Below, piece by piece: positions 1 through 11,551 of a stretch of DNA of 64,000 nucleotides. This DNA comes from Sordaria brevicollis (Eukaryota > Ascomycota > Sordariomycetes > Sordariales > Sordariaceae). The notes below the pieces were generated by a model that made no database searches, was not told the origin of the DNA, and saw only the letters and a program-made list of their open reading frames with translations. The DNA is taken from contig JAUTDP010000011.1 in NCBI GenBank assembly GCA_033439795.1, forward strand, positions 558,001-622,000. The letters are read 5' to 3'. The position numbers and the translations under genes were made by a program. The first letter of the stretch is position 1; every line of letters starts with the position of its first letter.

Positions 1-2280
1 GTTAAAAAATTAAATAAAATAAATAAGTAGGACCCAAATTAAAGGGTGCTAGCAAATCCCTACCTAAAAGATACCGAGGTCGAACCTCTTTTAAATATAA
101 TATTCGAAAAAAAAACCCTAAATTCCTAATAAGAAACCGCCTAAAAAATTAAAGCTAGGGATATTTACAAAATTATAGGACCGGATAAAATAATTATCGA
201 TTTTATTATAGATTTATATTTAATACTATTAAATACCCCTCCTTCGTACGTAGTAGCCCTATATACGGGCGTTATATTAAATTAAATAATTAATAAACAC
301 TTTCGAAAATTAGAATTATAAGAGAGTACTTTCTTAATAAAAAGATTATTATAATTAATAATAGAAATAATTATTAGAACGGTTATAAAGGTAGAAGTAT
401 AATAATTATTAACTAAATACGGTAAATTAAATAATTTATACTACTATAACCTCCCGGGGGTATTAAAGAATTATTACGATTTCGAAAATTACCCTCTTAG
501 CGAGAAGTTTCGTAAAGTAGAATAAGCCCACCTTAATAACTATAAGGATATAAGAATTTAAATTGAAATTAATTAAAATATCCTTCGTACTAAAGGGAAA
601 TAGATTTTTAATTATATATAAGTATATATTTATAAATTTAATAAAAATAATACTTTAAATAAAGTTAAGGTTAAATTAATAATTTAAAAAGATTAATAAC
701 GTAAAATAGGCGTTAATATTTATATTTCTACCCTAGCGGGAAGGTCCTTCCGAATTATTATCGTACTAATAATTCGTTTTAATATAGAACTTATTTAATA
801 GGATATAATAAACGCTTTTATAAATGCTACGATCGATAAGGAGATTTATATACGTATATTATTAGGATATTAAATAAAAGGGAAAGTTTTTAAATTATTG
901 AAAATATTCTATAGCCTCCGACGAACTCCTTTATTATAATAAAAGGAATTGAGCGGAACGTTTAAAAGTATAAGATTTAAAACTATTCCTAAAAATCTAT
1001 ATATTATAAAGAAGGAGAAAGTATTTATATTATATTATATTAATAATATCGTCTTTACCTATTTAAAGGAATATAAAGATTAAGTTAAAGAATATATTAA
1101 TTTATTATAATTAAAATACTAATTAACCGGTAGTGAAGAATTATAGTGGTTCTTAAATATTAAAATTATTTATAACCGTAAGGTAAAAAAAATTTAACTA
1201 TCTTAAGAAGCCTATATTGAGAAAATTAATAAATTATTAAAATCTATTTATAAACCTACTATAGTATTAATAAAATAATAAGAATTATTACCCTTTAATA
1301 AATTAGCCAATTATATTAAAATTAAAAACTATTAAATTAATATAGGTTCTATATTATACGCCGCTATTAATATACGATTAAATATAGTTTTTTTAATTAA
1401 TCGATTAATTTGTTTTAATTACAATCCCAATTTAAAATATTATAATACTAATAAAAAGGTTATTTATTACCTTTATATAACTAAGGATTAATACCTATAT
1501 TATAGAAGTAGTAACCGATTCGAAGTAATTTTAAACGCTTCGTTTACTAATAATAAAATAGATTGTAAAAGCTTTTAAGGATTTATAATTAAATTATACA
1601 ATAGATTTATTTATTAGGGTACTATTAAATAAACCGCCATTACGATATTAATAATAGAAATAGAATTTTACGTTATTAAAAAGGTTATTAAAAAAATACT
1701 ATTTATTAACCGATTTATTAAAGCTTTAAATATAAAGTTATTTAACGACCTTATCCCTATTATAAAATATAATAATTAGTAAATTATTAAAGTATTTATT
1801 AAGGAAATTCCTACCTTTATTATTAAGATGAGGTATATTAATATTTATCGATATTAGCTTCGAAAGGAGATTATCGAAAAGGAGACCCTAAAAATTAATT
1901 ATTTAGAAATAAAGGAGATGCCCGCAAATAGATTAACAAAGGTATTTAGAATATTAGAATATAGGAAATTTAAGGAGTTATTAAGGATATTTATAAAGTT
2001 ACTACGGCCGGTTATAGTAAGTAATAATAAAAAGACTCTAAAAATAGAGGATTTAGATGAGTATTTGGGTATTGTAATAAGAAAAGTAACGGTGGATTAA
2101 TTAAAGGGAATAAGAAATGTATAAATAGCTTCACTCTCGACCCTAAAAGGGTAATCGAAACGGTCTTCGAGTAAGGGGGTATATTAAATTCTAGGGTAGT
2201 ATTCTAGGCTAAAACAATATAGACCAGTATATAACTAGTTAATACTACCAGCCACCTAGAAGGTCTTGGCAAATAAGGGA
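1..2280 (+). mobile_element. RIP-degraded Ty1/copia retrotransposon (partial)
   Basis: Extremely AT-rich block with no surviving long ORF. Plus-strand translation through many stops still gives the copia pol order. Reverse transcriptase with the block reading GKVFKLLK then YSLRRTPLL lies near 885-945. The catalytic YVDD box is at 1036-1050, where both aspartates now read asparagine (YINNI). A WFL-(G/N)-I-K-I segment follows near 1150 and an LSQEAYIEKI-like segment near 1200. RNase H has its SDASFADN box near 1528-1550, again with Asp changed to Asn. G-to-A on the coding strand, with matching C-to-T, is the expected mark of RIP. The 5' part (gag, protease, most of integrase) lies before the window. 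The AT-rich character stops sharply near 2280. It is certainly inactive. Copia identity is strong; the exact family is unknown. Confidence 0.87.
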
Positions 2281-2380
2281 TACCCCCAGTTCCCCCGACT
2301 AGAGCTCCAGAATCCTGTTCTCCACAGTTACACACAGATACACAGAATCAATCAATTCCCCCATACAATCTGACAAAACC
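2173..2380 (+). repeat. possible polypurine tract and 3' LTR of the copia relic
   Basis: A purine run (AAGGGGG, 2173-2179) sits downstream of the RNase H region, where the polypurine tract that primes plus-strand DNA should be. The next bases, tatatta, could be an LTR start (TG changed to TA by RIP). No second LTR copy is inside the window, so the 3' LTR boundary cannot be fixed. Composition becomes normal at about 2280, which may mean the LTR ends there or that RIP spread only that far. Confidence 0.3.
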
Positions 2381-5287
2381 CTTGTGATTCTTTTCAACCC
2401 TGGAGCAGCTGGAGTCGCTTGTCGTCGCTTGGCCTGCGGGACGAGTGGTTCAAGTGGATTCCGGCTGGATACAATGGGCACTGTCCTTCTTCATTCCCCC
2501 ACTTGACCACGAGCCAAATGTTCCAACCGGCTGGTAATTGTTTGGCGATAGTTTCAAGGCTGTTTGTTTAAGAGCACGTTTTCCAACACATGTCGTTGGA
2601 AAAAGGACATCAGACGAAGGGGGAGGGAGGATTGGTACCTGCGGCGGCGCCCGTCAGCACTCACTTGGGGTTAAGCTCGATCCATGCCGATTTGGCGGTG
2701 AATTCGACCTTGCCTGGTTTGTGCTAGCGGTGCATCCCGCATCATCAAGTGGAGTGTGCCAAGAAATACAGAGTGGACTGATGTCATGAGCACCACAAAT
2801 CTTTGCTCTTTCCAACTTGAAAGATTTTGTCGCTCTCTCTTGTCATTCAAGTTGTCGGCTCCCATATCCGAACTCTTTTGTTCAGAAAAAAAAATTGTGT
2901 TTCTGATCACGATGGACCCTGATCCAAACCACAACTCGCCCATCTCCGAAATCACGGGCTAGCGACAAGACAAGAAGGCTGGGGATTGCTCCGCCTGCAA
3001 CAAAAACTCATCGACAGCTGAAGTGTGGATCCCTCTCCCGCAGCCCGCTAACAAAGGCTGGCCCCGCGAGCCCCGCTGAACATTGGTCACTCGTCCCGCT
3101 TGACTTTCTTCAGCCCAGCGATACAGCCTGAAGACACACCAGAAACAGAGAAATCACAGAGAGGCCTCTCACCACCAGTCCTTGGGCAACGTGAAGGACA
3201 ATGACCGCCCACGAAAAAGCAATGAAGAGAGGGCATCAAGCTCTTTTTAGTGCCAGCTTCTCGGTGAGACACGCTGGACCACCATTGCCTCTTGTGCATG
3301 CACCACGTCGACCACGATCTTCGTTCGAGTCCAGGTCTGAGCAACAAAAGACGCCAGCCATCTGTGTATCTATCAGACGCTGCTCATGACAGCGAGAGTC
3401 TCACTTTCTCATGAACTATTACTCACGGACTACCCCACAGCAAGCAAAAACCTTATCCTGCACAGCCTGAACTGCGAGAAAAAGAAAAGTCAGAGATAGA
3501 GGAAAAGCCTCCCAACCACCTCGATAGTTTTTGAAGACGCGAACATCACCGAGCAACTACAACTGTACATGCCGTGTCGTCCCGGACGGAGGGGCCGACT
3601 GCGGAATACAGTTGCAGTGCCGAACTTCATCTCATTTGTATCAAACTCAACTCTAACCTCAACCGAGATCCAGTTCATGAACTTCAACCTCACCATTTGA
3701 CCACGGGCAGTAACAGTAACACAAGTCAAAGCAATCCCCGCCCTTTGCCCCTGTGTACCACCATCTTCATTTCCCATCTCCGTCATCTACTGCGAACATC
3801 CCCCCCATTGTACGCAGTTGTACGACCATATCCCATACTCTATAGCGCTTCACAATAGCGACACTGCGACACTGCGACGGGTAACGGGTTACTCCGTCCC
3901 TCCTTTGCGCACACTTTTTGCGACTTTTGTCCTCTCACCTGTGTGAGGTTTGTGAGGTTTGTGGCATTGTGCGTCCTTTGGTGAACGGGATTTACCCTGC
4001 TTGCCTGGATGTCTTCAGTTTTTTGCTGCCGGGAACGCACTGTACGAGTTGTACATGGCAAATCCCTTCTTGTTCACCATTTCTATAGCACTTTCCAAAA
4101 GGGTTTACATTTCCTCCAACGGTCTCTTCTCGAATTCGTATTTACCATCAATGCTTTCCATCGTGGATTTTTTCCAGTCTTCACGAGGCTGTGCAAAAAG
4201 TCTTTCACAATGTTGAGCAGATAATGCCCAGGGGTGTTCGCTGCTCGGACCAAAAACCTTCGAGCGAGGTCTTCCCAAGAAAGTCTCGCCCACGTGTTTA
4301 CTCGTGCAGACAGTGCAGCCGCAACACGCTACGAATCATGTGTATGCATGCCTCTTGCAGTGGTTTGCAGACTCTTTGCATAGGTTTTGCGGAGGCTCGC
4401 TACTTAAACTGAAAATATGCAGCCTTTACCGCCTTTCAAATGCCTCAGAGGTTGAGAAGAAGGAGAGCTGAAAGTGTACATAATCGCGGTGTGTATGATC
4501 GCTAAAAAAGATCTTCACGTTAAGCTTCGGATACGATGGTTGCCGTGAACGTGGATTATGTTTCGAGGTGTAAAATGTGATTTGTAGACTACCCGAGAGT
4601 TTGCGGGTGAGGATGAGACGAACCATTGTTCACGGACCCCATTCCGACCGCGGGGACAGACGATATCGGACCTGTTCGGCATGGAAGCTTCGATGTTGGG
4701 AATGTCAAAAGGCTTGACGAAGTGATTTGGTTGAAAACTTCCAACCATTCTCGAATATGAGAAAAGCGAAGGCCAGACAGACCAACACAATGCTCCTACA
4801 GGTTAGTGAAGTGCAAGCCAAAGAAAGGCCTGTCTTCACAACAAGAGCACCAAATACCATCAAAACCACCATCCATCACAAACCCAAACTCTCATCGTCA
4901 TCTGTCACAACAACAACAAGAATCCGTGGATGTCCAGAGCCTCATCCATTACTAACCGAAAAATCCACCCAAAACCGTCACCACCAACCCATCTCCACAT
5001 CACCAAGGACCCTTCCTCTCCCTCTCCACACGAAAATCGGCGATCAATTCCCGTCGGCTCGCATCAACCCACCACTCCCGGAATCAATCCCCACACAGCA
5101 ACAAAAAAAAAAAAAAAATAGTGTCAAGAAACGAAAAGTCTCCGAAAGGCGGGATCGGACCCCGATTGGAGTTGCCCACAAGCAAGCAGGAGCGATGGGT
5201 CAACGAGAAGGGAAAAAAAGAGGAGAGGAAAAAAAAAAAAAAAAAAAAAGGGAGGGAGAAAAGAAAGAGTGAAGAGAAAAAAGGAAG
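2281..5287. other. intergenic, no gene supported
   Basis: Normal base composition. Short overlapping ORFs exist on both strands, but none exceeds about 180 codons, has a recognisable domain, or shows a convincing intron-exon continuation. A 16-base poly(A) run is at 5103-5118. From 5205 to 5294 the plus strand is almost pure purine (one T, at 5270). I see no tRNA in it. Confidence 0.6.
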
Positions 5288-5294
5288 AAAAAAA
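5288..5294 (-). terminator. Pol III T-run terminator of the 5S gene
   Basis: On the minus strand the 5S coding sequence is followed at once by an uninterrupted run of T (A on the plus strand at 5288-5294), the standard RNA polymerase III stop signal. Confidence 0.8.
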
Positions 5295-5413
5295 ACATAC
5301 AACACCAGGGATTCGCTGGTCGTCACCGACCCAACTACTAATCTGGCCCTCACTGGCTTATCTATGGGAGAGCGGACGGGATCCCGAGTTTTCCGGTGGG
5401 TATGGTCGTATGT
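5295..5413 (-). rRNA. 5S ribosomal RNA gene
   Basis: Reading the minus strand from 5413 to 5295 gives a 119-nt sequence that begins ACATACGACCATACCCACC and ends TGGTGTTGTATGT. The first and last bases pair to form helix I of 5S rRNA. Internal blocks GATCCCGTCCGCTCTCCCAT and AGTAGTTGGGTCGGTGACG are those of Neurospora 5S; I count about two differences from the N. crassa alpha-type 5S I remember. Neurospora 5S genes are dispersed single copies rather than part of the rDNA repeat, so a lone gene between protein-coding genes is expected. A T-run terminator follows and an upstream TATA-like element is present. It is most likely functional, although the two differences could mark a diverged 5S type or a pseudogene. 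Confidence 0.93.
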
Positions 5414-5436
5414 GCTTGTTTTTGGTTAATTTTGAG

Positions 5437-5442
5437 TTTATC
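5437..5442 (-). promoter_or_regulatory. TATA-like element upstream of the 5S gene
   Basis: GATAAA on the minus strand, 24-29 nt before the 5S start. From established work, Neurospora 5S genes need a TATA element at about -29 for transcription, and the spacing here fits. Confidence 0.5.
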
Positions 5443-6816
5443 AAGGGGGATAGTATGTGGGTTTGATGTGTTGGTGGTGGGTTATGAGCGTCTGTGGTTT
5501 GTGTTGGGCATTTTGCAGGATGATATTCTCCGAGATAGATGGTTGGTGTGGGTTACGAGGTAGTGAAGGTGATGATGGATGGAGTAGCCAAGTGATGGAG
5601 GTATTGTCAATGGACTCTGATCAAACTATACCACGAAGCTTTGATTCGGTTACTTAACAGCATTAGCTCAACGTATGTGTGCGTCCTCTTAACGCATGCG
5701 TCGCACGCATGGACAGAAGCGTTAAATAGGGCACGCCAGCATGTTATATGCCTTCCAAGGACCTCTTGGGAATCTTTCGGCATTTTGAATTGTCGAAGGA
5801 GATCAAGAAGTTTGTCCTGGTTGGTATCATCACTTTGACTCATGGGACTGTCTTCCGTCCTCTACTATGGTGAGTACAGATCCTGTTATCCTTCCTCAGC
5901 CTCCGTCTCATCACCTTGTATGGAACAAACAAGAAACCTGATTACTTCCATGGACACATGTCCCAGGAAAAGAAAAACGATTCGAGGTATTGTTGCGCCG
6001 ATATGCCTGACTACAGGTAGCAAGTGAAGAACACGAGGAAAAGCCCCAGACAAAGCATTTGGCCATGGATTTCATCCGGCGGTTTGAAAAAGCGCGAGTA
6101 CAGCAAGATCTAAGACCGGTTTCCGACTTGGCAGATTGCGAAAAAGGAATGGTGATGCGAATGACCCGGACGACAAGGAGGAGGGCCGGGATGGCAAGGA
6201 GAAAATGAAGGAGGAGGAGAGGAAAGAACGGAGCATTCGCGAGGAAACTGACTCCTCGCACGCCGAGTGTCATGCGGGGAAGATACCTGTAGTGTTGGGC
6301 GAGGTGCACCTTTCTCTGCGACCAGGAAGGGAGTGATGGCATTGGAGATACCTACTACAGGTAAGCACCAGCAGGAGCAACGCAGGGGAGAAGGGATTCT
6401 GAGAGTAAAGGAAGGCACTCGGGCGGCTGACATACTCTCCGAGCAGTCGCAACGCACCACTCTCATACGAACAGAAGGTGAACTTGACTTGGTACATCGA
6501 TCCGAGAGAGCAGTGTCTGGCAGATGGTACTTGCTGTGTTAACGGCCAGTCGCATTCACAAGCAGAAGGAGCGAACCACTCACTGCTTCTTCTTTCTCCC
6601 GCTACCTTTGGTTCCTTCCTTGTTCATCCCATATTGTTGTTGTTCAGACGCTTTCATAATCTCGAGCAATTCGTTTGCCTTTGCCCCAACAGATTCCAAT
6701 CTCTCCCTCTTTTGATGTTCTTGGGTGATCATTTGCTCACCAGCCTTTCAACAGCTATTACGGCATTCTCAGAAGACCTCTTTTACTCAGTCTTATCTTT
6801 AATTATCTTGTCAGAC
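5443..6816. other. intergenic and 5' leader of the F-box gene
   Basis: No supported gene. The frame of the following F-box gene stays open upstream to about 6478, but the extra residues look random and hydrophobic and precede a natural acidic start at 6817, so I treat them as 5' leader. Confidence 0.5.
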
Positions 6817-9150
6817 ATGGATACTGAACCCGATAACCCCGTCATCGATACGCAGCCCAATATGCCCGTTAAGGATCCTGAAGTCGATGTCTCTGTTATG
6901 GAGATTGACCCCGACAGCCCCGTTACCAATATTGACCTGGATAACCGCCTCGAGGCTACTGAAACCGAAATCCGCGTGGCGAGAAACGCCTTGATGGTCC
7001 GCGACATTGCTCAACTCGTTGTTGACTGTTTGCACGACACAGCGGATGTCAAGAATTTCTCCCTTACCTGTTGGTTCTTTCGTGAAGCTGCACGGCGTTG
7101 CCTTTTCCGGTTCATGACACTTCCTGGAGCAGCAATGGGGTTAACAAATCCAAGACGCTACAACATTGCCAGGCGCCTTTACGATGACGACGCTTACCGG
7201 TCGGTATTCGGTATTTTCTCTGGCGCCAGATCGCTCACAGTGTCTAGACAGACCATCGCCAGCGCTATACCTCTCGACGCTCCTGCATTCTTGCGGGAGG
7301 AATGGGGCATGGAGAGGGTTTTTGATGAGCCCATGAACCAATACCCCGACATCTACGCAGCCGCTGACAAAATTTTACAACAAGCCAAGAATCTCCGGCA
7401 CCTAGAATTCCATGGTTTTAACAACTGGCGACATGTCATGGAACTTCTTTACAACTACCAGCGTGAGACCAAAGCCGGTTTCGAGGGCGTAAAGTCAATC
7501 ATGATCACGCCGTCGTCGAGGCCTACAGACACGTTGGATTTTGATCCAGGATACACAAATGGTGAGCATCAATCAAGTTTGTCGTACAACCATGATCTGC
7601 CATGTTACTGATCAAGAACTTAAAACAGTAAGAGACAACAAATACCCTGTGGCCGACATAGATATGCTGATCTCTAGGAACAGATATTCATACACAACTT
7701 TGGCCACCTTACCCATCTGGCACTTCACGGTCTGCGGTTCGAACCTCCATCCACGATGACTCCGTCAAGGTTTCTTGCTCCATTGGTAGAACTACTCAAA
7801 CGCGCTAAACATCTACGATGCCTTGAGCTCTCAATCGCAAACGAACGCGGCTGGGGAGCCTATTCCAACGAATGGGCTCAAACGCCGGAAGACGCAGTTG
7901 AATTGAGTAACAAGTGGATGGTTTATACGCTTTGTTACGACTATCAAGAAGCAGGAGGAACCCCACTGGAACACCTCCAATATCTCAGGCTTGGTCCTGG
8001 CTGTGCACTGACGGGTCGATTCTAGGGGGCCACCGCCATTGCAGCACAAAAGCCTATAACCTACCTAGCTTTGCTTTTCGAGCTATCCGGTCTTGTCGAA
8101 TTACACTTAGAATACTGCTCCGACTTGCAATTGACCAAACGTCATGTTCTCTCAATTGTAACTTTGGTCGATCGAAAGCTTATGCCAAATTTGCGGAAGC
8201 TTTCGATGCCATATAACATGTGGCTCTGGTGGCCAACTATAGAAGGCGACCATTGGTGGGAGAGAATGACAGAACACGACCCTATGATGCAGGCAACAGG
8301 ACTGCCATGCGCAATCTCACATCTTTTCACATTGAGGATTGTAGGTTATGCGACCGAAACGATCGAATCACGCAATCACGACGTTGATCCTTCTCTTCCT
8401 CGAGTGTCAGGTCTGGTGTTACCAACCATGAGCATGAACCTTTCAGGTCCGGATCGTCTTGGGGCATTACGATGCTGGAAGGACTTAAAATCATTCAAGA
8501 TTCTACTGCCCCGTTTGTGCAAACCTACCTGTGGCAGACCCACGACTGCTGAAGATACTGATGATGAAGACGGAAGCCAACCCTCGACTGATGAAGACGA
8601 AAGCTTACCATCGTCTGATAAAGAGGGAAGCCCACCATCGACTGGTGAAGATCATGATGACGATGATGATGGAGAGGGATCCATCCGATGGGGCATCAAC
8701 GCCTTTTGTTCAGCACTCCTAGGCGAAATCGGCTAGAAATCAAAGCTTCGCGAGCTGTGGCTGTTTGGCGACGTCCCGGTCACTGGCAACGAGCACTTGG
8801 ACATGGCATGCGGCCCTCACAAGGCGCAGGTCATGCATTTTTACCTGTATCATGTCCAGCATATCGAGTACATTGCCATGGAGTGGTTTGCGCGGTTTCC
8901 GAGGTTGGAGTACATTCGGATTCTTCATCGCGCTTGGAGGAGAGCGAGGGTGATTAAGTGGGAGCCGAGCAAGGACGCTGGGGATGAGGAGTCACTTTTT
9001 GGACCTCTTGAGGATGAGGATGAGAAGGAGGACGATATTATGTGGACGCCGATTCGTGAGTTGTCGAAGTGGGAGGTGGAAAATGACTTGCCGGAGGCGT
9101 TCGATTTTAGGACGCCTAGTATTTTTAGAGGGCCGTGGAAGGGGGTTTGA
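6817..9150 (+). pseudogene. F-box-like / leucine-rich protein gene, probably disrupted
   Basis: Start at 6817 (MDTEPDNPVIDTQ), followed by an acidic leader. A cyclin-like F-box then occurs near residues 60-105: ALMVRDIAQLVVDCL, then SLTCWFF and a hydrophobic tail. F-box proteins are adaptors of SCF ubiquitin ligases. Downstream segments are leucine-rich-repeat-like (RHLEFHGF; LTHLALHGLRF; LRCLELS; LVELHLEY; LEYIRIL) and include an Asp/Glu-rich stretch near 8550-8680. Homology-like reading is in one frame throughout, but it is interrupted. A GTGAGC donor at 7562 needs an intron whose plausible acceptors (7628, 7677, 7683) all miss the frame by one base. TAG stops then sit at 8023-8025 and 8734-8736, with the same frame coding on both sides. 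A 54-nt intron at 8015-8068 could remove the first stop, but its splice signals are weak; nothing obvious removes the second. The best reading is a decaying gene, or one truncated after 8736. The domain call is by eye. Confidence 0.6.
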
Positions 9151-10020
9151 GTGAGGACTAATGCTGAGGTTTGCATGGAAAACACTGTTGGCTTCGCCAG
9201 AAGGAGTTTGGTAGGGTAAGAGGTTGGGTAGTGTTAGGTTTGGAAGTATGTTGGTTGTTCTGTAGAGAGTATTGCTGCTTTGTAAGTATCGATCGTTTGT
9301 AATGAGACAGGGTAGAGTTTGTTCGTTTGGTTAGCACGCGGTTAGATGGGTGTAGGAAAAGAAATAGCTTGATGCATTGCATACATCTATTGCATTCTCA
9401 CACTCGTGCCTTGAAAGTGATCCCGGCATATTCGGAACTCCGACCACGCCATGCGTGGGACGGTTCGCCCGGACTCAATCGATCGACTGCAGTTAAGCCC
9501 GAAATAAGTCCCGTGAAGGAGAGGTATAAGCAATCACCATGCCCCTGGACGCAGGGTTAGAGGGATCGATAACCCAACGCGTGACCATGTGTGTATGTGA
9601 GTGCAAGGCTCGTGGACGAGACATGGAAAGCGTACCAAGAAAAATATTTGACATCGGTGAGTTGTAGGTCGTGCGCTTGTGCGAGCCACATACTCACTCG
9701 TTTCATCTTTGACCTGGGCGCCATCTCCTTGCGTGTCTTGTGCTTTATCGTATCTCACATCGACATGCAGCAGTTGCACTTCCTTCCGCCATCATACAAG
9801 GTTCACTCACAGCTTGTCTTGTGCATGGCAGCAGTGCAATACATCACTCCGATCAATCACATCATCTTTGGATTTGGTTCAATTCATCATTTCATTCATC
9901 ATGCGCTTCTTCGCACATATCATGCTAGTCATGCAGTATGTATATCCAAATCACTTGTCTACAATCCCCCCCTTCCCAAAACTAGACATCATCCCTTTCC
10001 CCTCTGCCCTTCCCTCAACT
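9151..10020. other. convergent 3' intergenic region
   Basis: Lies between the 3' ends of the plus-strand F-box gene and the minus-strand LVIVD gene. Presumably 3' UTRs. No ORF with protein-like composition was found. Confidence 0.6.
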
Positions 10021-11428
10021 TTAGTTGGCCGCAGCAGGACCAGTATACTTCAAGCTGAAGACACCGCGCTCAATGCTGTTCAAGACCAAGTATCCGCTCT
10101 TGAAGAAAGGATAGACGGACCAAGAACCAGTAAACTCGGCCTGGCCACCAATCGAGTCATCCTCAGGGTAGCAATCAAAGAAACCAACCTGCTTCATAGC
10201 CGACCCATCCGGCTTGCGAGGGATGGAGCTAACGTCGACAACGCGCAGCCCAGAGCCGTAGTTGGCCTGGTAGCTCAAGCCGTTGACAGTGTACTGGTTG
10301 TGATCGATAGAAGTGGCGGGGGACTGGTAAGTACCCGTGAAGACAGGGGCGGTGAGGGAGGTAATGTCGACGATGTAAGTGGTGGTCTTCTTGTTGGAGG
10401 CCTTGCCGGCGGCGTTGTACTCGTCCAGCTCGTCGTCGAGCAGGAGGTACTTCATGGAGCTGTCGACCAGCCAGCCCTGGTGGGTGTAGGAAGCGCCCGT
10501 GTAGGTCTTGGAGGACAGGGTCTTGGGGTTGGTCTTGGAGGTCACGTCGACGATGTCCAGAGTGTCCTCGTTGAAGTTGAAGCAGATCTCGCGGCCGGTG
10601 TAGCGGGTGTCGGGTCCCTTGTAGATGACGCACTGCGCGTCGTGGACGTAGCCGCCTGAGGAAAGACAGCCGGCTTTGACGGGCGAAGCGGGGTTGGTCA
10701 CGTTCACCATGAAGAGACCGCCCTTGCAGCCGGCAGAGGTGGCAGTGCCGACGGCGTAGATCATCTTGGTTTCCTCGTGCGCGACGATGTTGTGCGAGGA
10801 GCCGAAGCCCTTGTAGATGGCGGTCAGGTCCTTGGTGATGGAGAAGACCTTGGGGGAGGAAGGGGAGACGGTCAGGAGCTTGGTGAGGTCGAACACCTGC
10901 AGGCCGTGGTTGGAGGCTTCGGAGCCGATGTAGACGTGGTTTCCGATGACCTTCATGTCGCGCCACGAGGAGGAGGTGGTCTGCGTGGGCAGGCGGCCGA
11001 GGTAGACGAGCGAGCCGTCGGAGAGGATCTCGACGAAGGCGGTGCCGTCTGTTTGGCCGACGGTGGCGAATTCACGGCCGTTGGGGGCGGTCCAGCCTGT
11101 GTGAATCTTCTGTCAGTATCATGTATGGCCAGGGAAGTGGATGAGAGAAAAACTCACCCCAGATATCATTGCCCTTCCTCGTCGACGAGCCCATGTCCTG
11201 GTGACGGAGGAATCCCTTCAGGTCGACGTTGCTGCACTGGTACTCGCCAGCCTTGCCGTTGACGCAGGCAGTGGCGGCGCTGGCCTGGTAGCGGTCGACG
11301 TCGAAAGCGCCGACCTCGTTCTGGCGGGCCCAGGTGTCGATCTTGAGCTCTCTCAGACGGGCCATGGACTCGGCAGCAGCGGTGCCGGCGAGGGCCGTGA
11401 CGGCCGCCAAGAAGGTAGAAGTCTTCAT
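10021..11428 (-). CDS. secreted LVIVD-repeat (choice-of-anchor B family) protein
   Basis: Two exons on the minus strand: 11428-11158 and 11096-10021. The 61-nt intron has a GTGAGT donor and CACAG acceptor, and the joined frame is 448 residues. The N-terminus MKTSTFLAAVTALAGTAAA is a classical signal peptide. The mature protein carries at least five short beta-propeller-like repeats ending in a hydrophobic-V-D-hydrophobic core (LQVFDLTK, LFMVNVTN, LDIVDVTS, TYIVDITS, LRVVDVSS). It also has the hallmark THQGWLVD...LLLDDELDE segment of the choice-of-anchor B family, so a secreted beta-propeller is inferred. Fungal relatives are often annotated 'regulatory P domain-containing protein', but no enzymatic function is established. 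There is no GPI or transmembrane tail (it ends in GPAAAN), so it is probably released or wall-associated. It is GC-rich and biased to C-ending codons, suggesting good expression. Confidence 0.9.
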
Positions 11429-11544
11429 ATTGGCGGCGATGAAGAAAAAAAGTCTGAGGAGTGAGGAAGGAGAAAGAAGTGATGGGGGATGAGGAGCCTG
11501 AACTGAAAAGACTGACGGTGACGATCTTGAAGATGGCAGTGAGT

Positions 11545-11551
11545 CTTTATA
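11545..11551 (-). promoter_or_regulatory. TATA box of the LVIVD gene
   Basis: TATAAAG on the minus strand, about 117 nt upstream of the ATG at 11428, a plausible TATA position for a highly expressed secreted protein with a leader of roughly 80-90 nt. Confidence 0.45.

Noticed and set aside
5130..5200. minus-strand GGTCCGATCCCGCC hairpin next to the 5S gene
   Set aside because: A four-pair stem forms, but the loop is not a T loop and no tRNA acceptor stem can be found.
6478..6816. N-terminal extension of the F-box gene
   Set aside because: Open but hydrophobic and random-looking; a natural start with an acidic leader is at 6817.
7733..7750. GGTTCGAACC resembling a tRNA B box
   Set aside because: It lies inside the F-box/LRR reading frame and has no matching A box or stems.
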